From Spirogloea muscicola (lineage: Eukaryota; Streptophyta; Zygnematophyceae; Spirogloeales; Spirogloeaceae), in NCBI GenBank assembly GCA_009602725.1, contig WELB01000047.1:685579-746595 (forward strand): a stretch of DNA of 61,017 bases. Direction: 5' to 3'. The position numbers were made by a program, and so were the translations under genes. The notes under the pieces are model-generated. The model was given only the letters and a program-made list of their open reading frames with translations. It had not been told where the DNA came from and did not search any database. Shown here in pieces: positions 33,204 to 45,839 of the stretch. Positions within the stretch are counted from its first letter, which is position 1. Every line of letters begins with the position of its first letter.

Positions 33204-34871
33204 ATGACACGGCCCCGCCGCAGCCTGCCCCTCTGGTTGCTCCTCACCACCGCGCTCCTCCACGCCAGCGCCGCCCGTGAGCCCCCCCCCGCCCTCCCTC
33301 TCCGCCGCCGCTGCCGTCGGTCGCCGCCGCCGCCTCTGCCGCCGCCGCCGCCGCCGGCGGCTCCCTTGGCCACAGCCCCCACGGCTGCTTGCTGCGGCTA
33401 TCCCTCGGGCGAGTGCTGGCCAGCCGGAGAGGCGCACTCGCTGCGAGTGTCGCTGCTGTCCTCCCAGGCGCAGCGATGGCACGCCAATTCCTGACGTCGC
33501 GAAGCGGCGTCTCGTGTGCGGTGCGCTGCAGTGGTGGACTCAGTGGAGGTCTCGTCGGAGAAGGTCGTGCAGTGGTCGCTGCCGATGGTGAGCAACGTGT
33601 CCATCTGGGCTGGCGGCTCCGTGACGTGGATCTGGGCGGACGAGCTCTCCCACTCGCTGACGCGTGAGCCCCTCGCCTGCGCTGCTGCTCGGGCCTCAGC
33701 CTCTCCCTCGCTGCCGCTGCCGCTGTCAGCCCTCTTCGCTGCATTGGCATGCCTTCGAGGAGCAAAGATGGTGCTCGGGCCTCGGAAGGCCTGGCTGCCA
33801 AGCAGCGGCCTTTGATCATTGACCTTTGACCAGAGAGCACGTCATCTATGATAGAGTTGATAGCTCTACTTACCGCTGTCGTTGGCCGCCGGAGCTGCTT
33901 GCAATGGCCTGAGTCGCAGCGCAGTCCTGCCTTGCTGATGTTTTTGACACTAGATTTCGGCTGTTGTCCCAGGGGCCTGGTTTGCCCCAGCGTGTCCTGG
34001 TTGCATGGCCTCGCTTGCCTCGGGGCGTCCCCTGTGTCGCACAGTGTGCTAGCTCAAGCCCTGTGAGCTGCGTAGCTGCTACGTAGGCCACATCGAGCCT
34101 AAGCCCAGGCCGCTTTACTTAAGCAGATGAGGCCACTGCCGTGCACCTTGTAACACGTCAGTGTGGGATGCTGGCGGTGTGCTGCAGCCGTCGACAGCGC
34201 GCCGGACGACGCGGTGACCATCTTCACGGGCCCTGGCACGAAGGACAGCCTCGGCATCTCGCTCACGCGCAGCCTCACCTTCCCCGCGCAAGGCGTCTAC
34301 CGCTACTACTGCTCCAACCATCCGGACGAGATGGTGGGGACTGTGAACGTCCTCGCTCCAGCCGGTAAAGGACCGCCTCCCAGAAAGCGTGCTAAGAGGA
34401 AGAGCCCGGGTACACAGCCTGCCTTCTCTCTGCTCAGTTGCACGCTTGGAAGCGGGGCATGCATGCAGCCAAGCCTTAGGAGGGATGCCTGCGTGACGAG
34501 TGCCAGAGCGCCATGGCCGTGCGGGAGGTTTGGCCCCTGGCTCCCGGCAGCGGCCAAGGAGGACGCATGTCTTCCCGATCAGTAGGCTGGTCTGCACTGG
34601 GGCAGGATGATGCATGCAGTGGCAATGTGTGCCACTGAAATCGGCTTCTCACCGCTTCTGTGGGTTACCTCCTCGGCTTGCCTACTTGATGGCAGGCGCC
34701 CCAGGTTGGCACGCTGATGTCTGACTGCAGTGCTGCTCTCGTTCTCACCATCGTGCAGTGACGAAGAAGAAGGAAAGTAGGAAGGTGACGCCCAGGCCGC
34801 CACCTCCGCCACCCCCCAAGTTGAAGCTCCACCCCTCGCTTCGAGGGAAGAGGCCGGTCCGGCAACCGTGA
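33204..34871 (+). CDS. secreted small cupredoxin (plastocyanin-like type 1 copper protein)
   Basis: Likely extracellular blue-copper electron carrier or copper-binding protein. Four exons in phase: 33204-33276, 33532-33663, 34188-34364, 34759-34871 (164 residues). The N-terminus MTRPRRSLPLWLLLTTALL is a signal peptide. The core has VVQWSLPMVSNVSIWAGG and VTWIWADELSHSL (His as first ligand), then FPAQGVYRYYCSNHPDEMVG, which supplies Cys, His and Met, so the full His-Cys-His-Met type 1 site is present. The single-domain length suits a plastocyanin/azurin-like fold. The last exon adds a basic Pro-rich tail (TPRPPPPPPPKLKLHP) that could bind wall polymers. The stop TGA at 34869 overlaps a potential GTGAGT donor, so a further exon is possible. 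A lumenal destination is less likely because no stroma-targeting leader precedes the signal peptide. Confidence 0.86.
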
Positions 34872-36866
34872 GTGGCGGCGATGCAGCCTCTGACGTGCTC
34901 ACTCCTGTGAGTCTCTTTCAGATCTTTTCTGGCTACAGTGGCTGCTATCTGTCTCCAATACTACCCTCATAGTTGGTCACTGGCTAGTGCGCTTCCCCCT
35001 TGAGCTTCATACAACCTCAGTTCATCTAAATAGCATTGAAGATTGAAGGTGGTGCCACTCCTTGCCGCTTGACAGCGTAACAACTGGCGTCCAGCTGCGC
35101 ATAGCACGGTCATCGGTTGTGGCACCAAGTTTGATTGGTCAATGGAAGCAGCATGTGTATGTGTTGCATTAGCCCTGTACAACTGTACGGACTGAAGGAC
35201 ACCTACCAGCTCATGCAAGTTCTTGTGTCTCTTAACCTCAGAGTTAGATGGTGGAGACCAGCTTCTCTGCCCAGTGATGGGCGAAGTAGGCGCAAGCGGA
35301 GGGGAATCTCACTTGGCATTAGCTTTTTCAGCCCGACATGGGATTCTGCTCCAAGTCCTTCCCGACCACTTTATGCGCCTTCAATCTGTTTCATTCTTTT
35401 TAGTCTACGTAGGCCACAGACATCCTCTGCTGAGGTCCTTGAGGTTCACGATTTGTTCCTACTCCTTTTCTTGACACTCACCCCTGGGATCTTCTTGACA
35501 GTAGAGCATTCTCTGCTCGGGTTTGACATTTCTGCTCACCCAGATGTGGACATTATGGGAGATTGAGCACTTAAGCTTTGATGCCAAAATTGGCATGGTT
35601 GTACATTGCTGGCCTGAACGTTTTGTAAAAGAGTCGGGACCAAGATTTTTCCCGGAATGAGCAGAGTACTAAGGTTGCTCTACCTGAATTACTGCTCGAC
35701 TTTGTAGTGGAATTGGATCGACTGTGATGTTATGGCTGGTGCATTGCAACACCTGCACGCTTAATCAGTAGCTTAAGCTTCCAAAATCAGGGGTTTGGGG
35801 ATGGACTGGCATGGGATGAGGCGACAACGCCCCTAAAACTCAAGCTCTCCATTCCCTGATTCAACTGGCAAGGGAAGACACACCTTAGCCAAGCTATGTA
35901 TGTTAACACGGTAGATGGTCAAAGTGCGCCGCGGATGTTTTCAAGCTTTGATTGGATTCCATGGCAAAAGCCAGCACTTGCTACACCAGGTTAACAATGT
36001 AGGCTGTTTTATCATCACCAGAGAAGGTGTTGTAGTGTCCATGGTCACTCTAGAAATCACTGATGTCGTGAGTCCTCCCTCTGGCACCGCTGGTACTCGT
36101 TCAATCTGTATAACAGAGATTAAGGCGGTTATGGGCCCACCATGCTTCTGCTGCGTTATTCGGTGTAGTCGGTTTGTCAATCATAAGTTTCTCAGTACAT
36201 TGCTGTGAAAACAGCTTCAGCCCAGAAATAATCGGTGAGATTTGCCGCGCATAACATGAAGCATCGTGAAGTCTTATCAATGGTTCAATTTTGACCTCTC
36301 AGCAGTTCCCCTCTGTTGAGAGGTGTATAGAGACTCTTCTGGTGTCTAATGCCGCTTTCTCCAAGGAAATATTTGATATTGAGGGGTACTTACCTCTACT
36401 GTCCCTGTGCGTGATGTTCTGATCATCTTACCAGTGGAAAGTTTCTAACATTCTAGATCAAATCATCTCATCCTAAGAGACAGTGGACTCGCAAGCCTAG
36501 GACTAGCATCAAAGGCCATGAGGGCGGCCCTTCTTTTGACCTGCATTGGTCTCCCCGGCTTGCCAGCGCCTCTCAGAGCCCAGTCCTACCTTCTGTGCGC
36601 AAGTGCTTGTAATGTCATCCGCCTTCAGCTTCTGCAAGCTTGTCTATTGCTCATATCTAACTCATCCAGGCACCCCAATATGAATCAGACCATTGAGGCG
36701 CGTGACAAAGCGCCCCCACTCATGTGTCTCTCAGATGAGCAGTGCAGCTGTACTTGTTGATTGCAGCAACCCATGTCAGGTTTTCTCAGTCAGGGCACTA
36801 AACTTGCTCGAACTTGATTGAGCTTGGCATTCTGAGAAGGCCAGAAATAAATGTTGGTACATGACA
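34872..36866. other. convergent intergenic region
   Basis: Between the cupredoxin (+) and ExAD-like (-) genes. Weak similarity to the LINE tail at about 35370-35410 (AATCTGTTTCATTCTTTT); otherwise nothing recognised. Confidence 0.5.
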
Positions 36867-39800
36867 CTAATAGCAGCCAGCAGGGAGGTACTTCTGGGCT
36901 GCTCGTTGCGGCTTGGCCGCCACCTCGCGACGCCACTTGTCATTATGCAACTTGTGATGTAAAATCTGCAACTCAAGTGCAAGTCAGAGTACCTTACATG
37001 GTAACACAAGGGAGATATGGACAGGATGTCCAATCGGTGTTGCCCAACACAGTTCTGGGGGTTTGTCATTCCAATATCGTCCAAAACAGTAGCTCACAGT
37101 GCTCACCCAATGCGTGAAGCACATCCATGATGATAGCAGAGTGATTGAAAAGCGGGCTTACCTGGATAAGTGTCGTAAGTGCATCATCCTCAGTAAGAGC
37201 AGATAGCTGCTCTGCCCAGAGAGGATAATGTCCATAGAGCTCCCGCTGCCTGTCCGCTTCCAAGCGGATGACTGAGTGCCAACTAAATCGCTGCCAATTG
37301 GCGCGCACAAAAGCGAGCATGGCTGCCACCTCCTCATCTGACTTTGACCTTAGAATATCTGCCATGCGTGGTATGTCTGCCTCTCCAATACGCACGGTGA
37401 AGCTGTTGAAATCCAGGACATTCTCAAATGGCAGCTGTATCCCATCCTGCATAGCCACTCACTAGCTGCATCAATCTTCCTGAAGTTGGTGCTCAACCTC
37501 CCTTCTAGCTGGCCAACACACAGCCAGTCAGAATAGCATGGTCTGCTAATGACGTACTTGACGTAAGGTGCTCATGAACAGCAACTTCGAGCCAGAGGGC
37601 ATCAGCATATATAGAATTTTAAAGCAGCCGTACTTGGATGATGACTGGTATACATCCGTGGAGGATGGCGTCCTCCATGCGGGCGCTGAAACCGTCTCCT
37701 GGGAAGACACCGCAAAACTTTGAAGATGATATCTCGCGCCCGTACTCAGGATGTCGCTCGTGCGTCACAACAATGTCATCCTGATGTGAAGTCCCCATCA
37801 CACCTTCCTGGAGAGCATTAAGCATACCCGTTCGTAAGGGTGAGCAATCTCTACATGCAGTCTTGGCTAGTTCAGATTCATCTAAGCCCACAGAGTATGT
37901 CCAATTTGAATCTGTAATATCTGCCCACCATGGAGCCACGTTCTCGTCACTTCATATCTTCCTGGCTGCACATTCACAACCTGCTATCTCTTCTGTGACT
38001 TGGTAGGCTGCTGACAGACCAGAGGACAGGCACAAGGTGAAGGGAAAACCGAGTGTTGGTCAATCACAAGCAACAATACTGAGGGCCTTCTTTACATCAA
38101 GACTTGAGGCTTGAGAGGAGTTGGTCGTCAAGGTGATGACTGAAGCAGAATGGGGAGCTGCTGACATTGTTAACGGTTGATGCGAAGTGCTCAGCAATGG
38201 CCTGGCGAATGCCCATGGAGTACTCAGGCTCCGGTCGACCAGGCGTAAATTTGCTGCCGAGGTTGCCGTTGAAGTAGAAGAGCTTCGTCCTCTCCTCCAA
38301 GGGCCTATTTGCACAAGCAGTCAGGCCAGGATTGGCGGTGCAGTCTTGAGCAAGTGCTTAGCAGTTGTGCTTAAGACAATTACCGTCTTAGTGATTGAGC
38401 ATGACATAAGGATGTCACAGTGCTACCGCTTTAAGAATCTAAGGATGCGTAATAATTATCTTCCCAGAAAGGCTGCATGGCTGCACCTCCATGCAGACAT
38501 GAATTTTACGTGCATGAGTAGAGGTAAGATCTCCTAGGTGCATGGAAGGGGGAGAAATCGGGATGACATTGACTCTGGGACCCATCCATGTAGAGCTCAC
38601 ACTACAAACATGAGATTAAGAATCTGTAGACCTTATCTTAATCTCGGTCTGGTTGTGGATGGCTGCTCTGCTTCGCTGAATTGCTGATTCCTAGCTCTTG
38701 AGACTCTCACCTTGCCCAGTAGCGACTCTGTATGTTCTTAACATCTGGCCCTTTCCAAGCCGGCAAAACAATATCCTTCTCCGGATCAAAGCACGGATGA
38801 TCTCCTCTGAAAGTATTATTAATGAGCCCCCACTTGTCAGAAGCATATGCAGTTGTGTGAGTTTTGTGCACAGTGTTGGTATTGCCCCAATGGGACAGCA
38901 GGATGGATGGCCAGATGCTCCGTGGAGCCATGCAGGCTCCTTCATCCCATGGAAAGACCTGTGCACATCATGGTAACATCAAGAAAGCAGGTGAGCCTTG
39001 ACGTATCCTATCTGACATTGCACCAGAGAAGAACATGTCCAAGGATCGGAGGTCTCTGGAGCTTAAGCACAGTGACTTTTTACAAGTAGTGCACATTCGT
39101 CTATTCCCTTCTAAGCCCTGAACCCTAACCCTAACCCCTACAACAATATTTGGACCCCTGAGTTCCTCAAACACCCCCCCCATCCTCACCTCGCCCCCTG
39201 TCTCCCCTTATGCCCACCCCCCCTTGCCTCGCTCGCTCGCTCGATCAATGGCTCCCACCCTCCCTCCCTCCCTACCTCCATCCGTCTACCTGTTCATCCA
39301 TCCATACGCCCATCCTTCCCATGGGTGCGTGCGCACGCCCGCATGCATGCACACAGAAGATTATGTCTGCCCTGTGCTTCTGGTGAGGATGCTGACCCAT
39401 ATATGATCTTTGCCTCCACGCTTGTCCCAGTATGTGTAGTTGCTTCGGATGTACTCCAGAGCCTCCTGGTAAAGCTCTGCTGCAGCCCACACTCGTAGAT
39501 GCTTTTGCTCGTCCTGTTTCAGAGCAGATCAGGAAAGTGGGACAATTATATTCTTGTGTTAATCAAGGTGGCACTCCATCGCCTGTACACAGACATAGGC
39601 AGCAACATGATCAATGCCCAGGTCCCCCAGTAATAGCTGATGCCTGTTTGCAGCTGACTTGAATATGAGATGCAGGCAATCCTATGATGATATTGCTAGA
39701 ATACTAGGCAAGTGAGACACTGATGGATTGCCACCTTGCTAACCTTGACTGCCTGCCTTGGAGAGTCAAAACCCCTGATCACAGCGCAGCCACCTAGGAT

Positions 39801-42800
39801 GGGAACAAAGAAGTAGTCTGCTTCGTCCGCATTGGTTGTTCGATGCTTGGATGCCAGGAAACCCTCTGTTACAGCAGTCTGCAGAAATTAAAGCTGAAGC
39901 ATCAGCGTCCTCATCTTCATACAAGTGCATAGTTCCTGTATTGCCTTACTGCTTGCTTTTTATCATGCTCGAGTGAAACTCCAGCACGAAACAGTATTGC
40001 CGGCTTGTGAATCTGGGCATGCTATTGACATGCTGCCCATCTACTCTCAGGTGATCCACAGAACGAGATGTACGAAAGAAAATCATCAAAAAATGCAGCC
40101 GAGTGATTTCTCTATTCATCCAGAGCCAATCTGCAAGCAGGTAGCATAGCTAAACTGCTTTCTTGAAATGTCATGAGAGGCAGTAAGTCACCCAAGCTGG
40201 GGTATGATGCAATTGTAGCCAGTGGCTGAAACGTGCTGGTAGCTTACCTCTATCCCATGAAGAAGATAATTGTTGAATGCAGTATGATTGTCCTCATCGT
40301 ACTGCCTGGATGCACAGTAGAATCGCCATTGCCTTCCCTATCACAAACCATCCTAGTGATCCAGTCAGAGCCGTCAATACCTAGGTATAAGCAATAGATT
40401 TTCTGACAAGAAGATGAGCAGAAGCTACACTCTGGTTGCCTTTCAATTGCACAGTGCTGACCAGCAACATGGGAAGCCCACAAGCAGAAGATAAAAAGTG
40501 TCAGCTTGACATTTAGGAGACTGCATGCAATTTGAAGCACCCCCGCCAAGCACCCGAGCGCACTGACTACCTATACTTTCTGGGACAGTCCAGACCCACC
40601 TGCAGAATGTGGGCATTGAATTTGGGAGGCAGATTGTAAACGTATATCAAGGGTCTCTGCCGCTTGATCTTCCTAGCTTTTGAATCTTCCCTCAGTAGTC
40701 TACCTTCAATGCTTTCTGCATCTGGCAGATGCCCTCCAGTTTGTGTAGTGGATGCTTGGGGGTCCTGTGGGTGCACTACTGCTTCGGTTGACTTGATCTG
40801 ACTTAGTAATCTCCTCTGACTAGAGTGCTGCTCCACTTTGCCACTGGCAGTTGGTAATCCATCTGGCCCTTTTGGGCTACTGGATGGTATAAGCCAGGGC
40901 GGGATGAATGGTGCAACAGCTTCCGGCGAATTTGACGTTGGTGTGCTGCAGTCAACCCCGTACCACCCTTCCTCACACTGCACATAGTGTGAAGATAGAA
41001 TTATCAGACTTGAATATCAGCTCGCCTCCAGCAAGCAAGGAGGAGGCTTGATTTCACTAGCAATATTGAGACCGTTTCAGGGGAAATGAAGTGACTAAGA
41101 AGCTGGACAGGCTCTAAGCCTTAAACATTTTACCAACAGACAAATAGAATAATGACATTGACTCCTACTCACTAGGACATACATGACAGTAGCCATGATT
41201 GCAGAACCCATTTCCCGAGCATTGATTCAAGCAGAAACTTTGCTGAACACGCTCGCAGAAGGCCCCCCCTTGCCCATCGTAAGTACAGGCGCACTCCAAG
41301 CGAGACTGCTGTTGCCCAGTGGCAACTTCTTCCGGATCAGCATTACACCAGCCAGGAGTTTTGGTATTGTTGCCAAATAAGTCATCACGAGGGGCCATCT
41401 CTTTCCAGAGATAGATTCCATCCCTGGTCAACATGCAAGCAAGGCTTACCTAAGGTTGCAAGTGGCCTTGACTAATATTCGACTGCAATCTGAGCACAAG
41501 CTATGCTGTAAAAAATCGGCTGCACTTATCACAGGTGCTTGCAGATACGCGGCCCTCCTCTGCTAAGCTAAGCTCTTACTATAACATCCTTTCTGCTCAG
41601 CTGCATGCATCAGCAATGCCAAAGACTTGATGAGCAAAGCAAGGGAAAGCCTTGGCAGACGAATGACCATCTGAAGAGAGTCGCTTACTCACTTGCCCTT
41701 GAGAAATCCACAAGGAGAAACAACAGGCCTGTCTGGGTACTTGGTGTCCTCGCCGCAGAAGCAGTGTGCTGTCCTTGTGTCGCAGCTTGCTGGACATATG
41801 GATACAATCCATTTACCAAACTGATACTCCTCAATGGGAGGCAAGTTGCAAGGAAACTCCTCAAGCTCCCCACAGTCAGGGCCTGCAAAGAGAATTCCAT
41901 TCAATGGCCAATTGCAAGCTATGAAACCAAAGCACTGCATGTACTGCAACTTCTACTCTCATCATAGGCTGCTGCCACAAAAGTGAGTACACCAGTCATA
42001 CTACATATGTTAAGCCTGGTCCCTAGTCAAGCAAGTCCGCATTAGGCCACACATTGCACCTGCATAGCCAGATGGGCATGAGCATGCTCCAATGTCGAGA
42101 TTGCAGTGACCGCCATTGCTGCACGCCTTCAAGCACCGCTTGCTGGGCACTGGCTGCTAACAGCACGTGCGAGCTCTCAGTGTATTTATCAACTTGTAAT
42201 TTGAAGACCTGGCCAAGCTCAGTCTCTTATCCACAGTGCGTTTCCGCCACATCTCATCTTCAAATGGGCCTGCCAGGTATCCGTCATAAGCTAGACAATT
42301 GAGATAGGCTTGGAGAGGCTGTTTAGACCCTCACCTCCTTAACCTCCTCGAGCTTGGCCAGCTCATGGCAGGAGCTGAGCCAGTGGCCCACAGGAGCAAT
42401 CCATGGAGCACCTCTGTAAAGCACGACCTCCTGCCTCCCGCTGCTGGGGCTCACATGGATAGACTGTGAAGGACTGCCTCCACCAATATTTCTTCCAGTG
42501 TTCATGCTCTCACCGACTGCATCTTGTTGCACATGCAGGTCCGAGACTTCCGTGGATGGTGCGAGTTCCAGTGCCGTCCGATATGACTTCTTGAATATAC
42601 TCAACTCAAGCGTGTCGATTCCAACAATGACTGCCACTGGAGTACATACAGATGGTGAGTCAGCATTTGAGATGTCTATAGATAGTGACTGGTGGTACTT
42701 GGACCTCTCCGTACGACAGGCTTTTGGCTTTGTCAGGCCGTCATGATGGATCATTCAGATGCCTGGAGGCAATATGGACCTAGACGGACCCAATTGACGC

Positions 42801-43261
42801 TGGATCAAATCGACAAACTTCACAGCTCCGGCATCAGTACCTGCAAGGACTATGGAAATGGCTCCGAGGCGGATCCAGTTGGCGTGTCCAGGCCTGCAAC
42901 AACCGATGTCGAGCATAAGTGAGGCTAAAAGTCCTGCCTGCAGATAAGCTCACAGGAGCAAGGAGAGTGAGAGCCGGAGGAGCTGGACAGGAGGCGAGTG
43001 CGATGCCTCCTCAGCTAGCTACGGCTCGCTTGGCAGCACACCTCCTGGGAGGAGCGGCGTCGGGCCCGGCCAGCGGCGGCTCGCCGGGGCCCTTTCCCGC
43101 GGGGCCTCTGGCCTGCGGGCCCATCTCATCGTGCTCCAGCAGCGCAACTCAGCGCCGTGTCAGCTCGGGGGGCCGCAGCCAACCGCCCGAGGCAGTGCTC
43201 CTGCAGTGGCGCGCAACCGCGGGGTCGCCGCCGCGGCGCTGGGAGACGGCGCCGCTCTTCG

Positions 43262-43300
<39 letters not shown>

Positions 43301-43404
43301 AGTGGCCCTGGTCCGGGTGCCGCCGACAGCTCTCTGCCAACTTTCCAGCGCAGGCGTCGGCGAGGCCGCGCTTTGGCTGCGCTATTGCTACTTCTGGGCT
43401 TCAT
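36867..43404 (-). CDS. ExAD: GT47 exostosin-family glycosyltransferase with EGF-like modules, ExAD-like
   Basis: Golgi glycosyltransferase. Its closest plant relative, ExAD, adds arabinose to hydroxyproline-linked arabinan side chains of extensins. Exons (minus), in phase: 42893-42790, 42636-42335, 42153-42060, 41882-41693, 41423-41183, 40977-40600, 40337-40248, 39878-39744, 39513-39397, 38958-38711, 38304-38166, 37807-37634, 37446-37162, 36965-36867 (865 codons), plus an unresolved GC-rich first exon (candidate Met at 43404). Cys-rich EGF-like segments come first: CSNGGHCNLDIGACSCPSG, CFCGEDTKYPDRP, CSGNGFCNHGYCHCEEGWYG. A Ser/Gln-rich linker of about 90 residues leads to PLIYVYNLPPKFNAH. 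The exostosin domain follows with DEADYFFVPI, VFPWDEGACMAP, HWGNTNTVHKTH, GDHPCFDPEKDIVLP, KLFYFNGNLG, SKFCGVFPGDGF, EDAILHGCIPVIIQDG and LHHKLHNDKWRRE. Arabinose transfer itself is inference from homology. Confidence 0.9.
39112..39140. repeat. CCCTAA telomere-like motifs in ExAD-like intron
   Basis: CCCTGAACCCTAACCCTAAC within the intron 38959-39396, followed by pyrimidine-rich (CTCC)n and (TCCA)n simple sequence at 39165-39315. Confidence 0.75.
43257..43297 (-). repeat. (GGC)n trinucleotide tract in first-exon region
   Basis: About twelve GGC units on the plus strand; on the minus strand this is a poly-Pro run (CCG/CCC) in the candidate first exon of the GT47 gene. Confidence 0.75.
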
Positions 43405-43599
43405 CGGGGTGGCTCTTTAACGGTGGACAGGTCGACATAAGGCCCTCTCATCGGCACTTCCGGTCTTCCTTCCCATCCCCGCCCTCCCTCCCGCCACTGC
43501 TGCTGCTCTAGCAGCTCCTGCAACGGACGTAGGCCAGGTCGACAAGGCCCTCATCGGCACTTCCGGCCGTCCTTCGTCCTTCCCCCCCATGCCATCCCA

Positions 43600-44560
43600 T
43601 CCCTCTGTCGGATGTGAGGCTCCTCACTCGTAACTACTAAGTGGTCCATCCTCCCCTCCCCGTTCTGCCATAGCCTCTTCAGGCCCCGCAGTCGCTGCTT
43701 AGCTCGTACTTTGGCCCCTTCGAACCTTGTCAATTCTTTTCGGGCTGGCTTCTCACAGCCCTTGCCCCCATTGGGAGAGCCACTTCTTCTCCTGCCACTG
43801 CTGCTGCCCAACTCCTCCTATAGCAGCTCCAGCAGGACAGGTCGGCAACGCCCCAGAAGGCAATTCCGGCCCTCTTTCCCTCGCTGCTGCCTCTGGCTCT
43901 GGCCAGGGGACCCGCTTCCAGGAACCCAGTCTCTCTGACCTGAGGCTGCTTAGCAGGGGTTACTGAGTGCTTCGTAGCTGCTTCGTTTCTTTCTGTGCTT
44001 GTTGTTCTTAGTGCTTCCCCTGGCCCCTTCTCGTCCTTTGTTCATTCTTTTGTGGGCTGGCCTTTTCCAGCCCCTATTCAATGGACGAGCCCTTCTCTCT
44101 TCCCCCCCCCTCCATTCCTCCTGCCACTGCTACTGCTTTAGCAGCTCCAGAAGCGGACGCAGGAAAGGCCCCCAGGGGTTCTGCCGGCCCTCCTTTCCCT
44201 CCCCATCCCTTCGCCTGCCACTGCTGCTGCCCTAGTTCTCTAGCAGCTCCAGCAGCTGCTAAATGCTAGCAGTGCTACGTCATTTGATGTGCTTTGCCTT
44301 TGTACTTGGCCATTTTGGCCATCAATTGTTGCAATACACGAAATATTTCTATACCGGCGGTTGGAGCTTCTGCACTTGCGATACACCAGCGTGCTGGGCG
44401 TGCATTATGCCAGGCTAATGGCTTCCGTGGTTGTAATCTGGCTCCTCAGCTTAGCTTGTCGGATATGTATGTGCTCACTCGAGAATATTAGTATCCCCCT
44501 TAATGTACTAATATCCCCCTTAACGTACTACTGTCACCCTGTTACCTTAGGCACCTTAGC
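43600..44560 (+). mobile_element. cluster of LINE 3' ends
   Basis: Three coding ends are readable: LeuSerAspValArgLeuLeuThrArgAsnTyr-stop ending at 43640; LAAASGSGQGTRF, then LSDLRLLSRGY-stop, ending at 43966; and HQRAGRALCQANGF, then LSDMYVLTREY-stop, ending at 44491. Tails include hairpins at 43742-43761 (GGGCTGGCTTCTCACAGCCC) and about 44054-44073. Confidence 0.8.
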
Positions 44561-44622
44561 ATAGGGCTCCCTTTCATTTAGCCTTCTTTATCCTGCACTA
44601 AATTGTGCCTGTACTATGTATT

Positions 44623-44848
44623 GGCTTGAATTGGCCTCGCTCTGATTTCATGCGCTCCGCGCGCCTCTTCTCTCTCTCCCTCTGCCCCGTTACCAGGAAT
44701 TTTGTAAGGGCTCGGATTGGCCTCCCTTTCAATTTCATGCGCACCGCGCGCCTTCTCTCTGCAGCGGCTTGCACCGCGGGCCATCGATCGTCGTCAGGGA
44801 GAGAAGGCGCGCGGTGCGCATGACATGGAAGGCAGGCCAAGTCAAGCC
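44623..44848. repeat. three copies of a 50-base unit, third inverted; 24-base perfect palindrome arms
   Basis: Units at 44623-44673 and 44709-44759 are direct and the unit at 44799-44848 is inverted. Arms 44736-44759 and 44799-44822 are perfect 24-base reverse complements with a 39-base spacer. The spacer encodes a LINE-like CysThr/HisArg stretch similar to the 45075-45120 fragment. Confidence 0.8.
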
Positions 44849-44989
44849 TGTACATTGGTCAGGCAAAATTTAGCGCAAGAAATAAGGCTACATGAAACGA
44901 AGCCCTTTGCTAAGATGGCTAAATCAACAGTTTTTCGGTCATTGCCATGGGTGAAATTATACAAACCCGACAAGTTCACTGGAGCTGGA

Positions 44990-45720
44990 GAGACGCTACC
45001 AGCAGAGGACGATGGCTGTGGCGCTGGCGATGGATGTCAACGGGGCATTTGGCAGCAGCTGGCTGGACCTTCTGCAGCGGCTTCATCGGCAGGCCATCGA
45101 TCGCCGGCAGGGCCAGCAAGGTGAGCCGCCCGGCATCAATGCTGCCGGGTCGCTTGCCCAGGTGTTCCAATGCGGCTGGCTGTCTGTCTGTTTATCTGTC
45201 TGTTTTGGCTTTGGACATTGTCCATTTTTCCCTTTTGGGCTGGCTTAGCCAGCCCCTCTACTCTATGGGCGAGCACTTCCTTTCTCCTCCTTTCTCTTTC
45301 AGGCCCCTTCGTAGCTGCTTAGCGCTTCTTAGGCCCCTCCATCCTTTGGCCCATTCGGACCTTTGTCAATTCTTTCTCGGGCTGGCTTTTCACAGCCCTT
45401 GCCCCCATTGGGAGCGCCACTTCTTCTTTCTCCTTTGAATTCTCCCTGGCGGGCAGGCCGTGCTATGGCTGCTGCTTCTGGCTGTCGTCGGGGTGCCTCT
45501 TTTCCCGGAGATCTAAGTGCTCGCCCATATAGGAGTGCTCGCCCATCTTTTCGAGCTGCAAGTTACTCCGGCTTGCTGCTGCTAACTCGGGGTTACTAAG
45601 CTCCCATCCGCTGTAGTCTCTTGCATAGCTGTGTGCTTTCGGCCGCTTGGACCTTGTCCATTTTTTCAGGGCTGGCTATCTACAGCCCCTGCCTTATATT
45701 GGAAGAAGAAGAGCTGTTAT
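44990..45720 (+). mobile_element. LINE fragments with rearranged coding pieces
   Basis: 45007-45175 encodes ALAMDVNGAFGSSWLDLLQR and INAAGSLAQVF from the LINE C-terminus, interrupted before its end. 45450-45599 encodes GRAMAAASGCRRGASF and LLLTRGY-stop. Tails with hairpins lie at 45237-45255, 45379-45398 and 45669-45688. Confidence 0.78.
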
Positions 45721-45839
45721 ATTGAATATTGGAAGTTTCCGTGGAACAGGCCACCGCATGCCCTGCCTTGGAGGCAAACAGAGCGAGTGGGTGGGCACGG
45801 TCGAAAGAGTCGGTCGTCACTTCTCTGTCGTCACCACAT

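Noticed and set aside
32205-33494. 400-plus-residue ORFs spanning the 577-base gap
   Set aside because: Made open by Ns; the flanks belong to two different, oppositely oriented genes.
39165-39345. Possible CRISPR-like or tandem array of CCTCC/ATCC units
   Set aside because: Ordinary pyrimidine-rich and tetranucleotide simple sequence inside an intron, with no repeat-spacer periodicity.
42919-43440. Plus-strand 173-residue ORF opposite the GT47 first-exon region
   Set aside because: GC-rich low complexity, no family signal, and it overlaps the start of a well-supported minus-strand gene.
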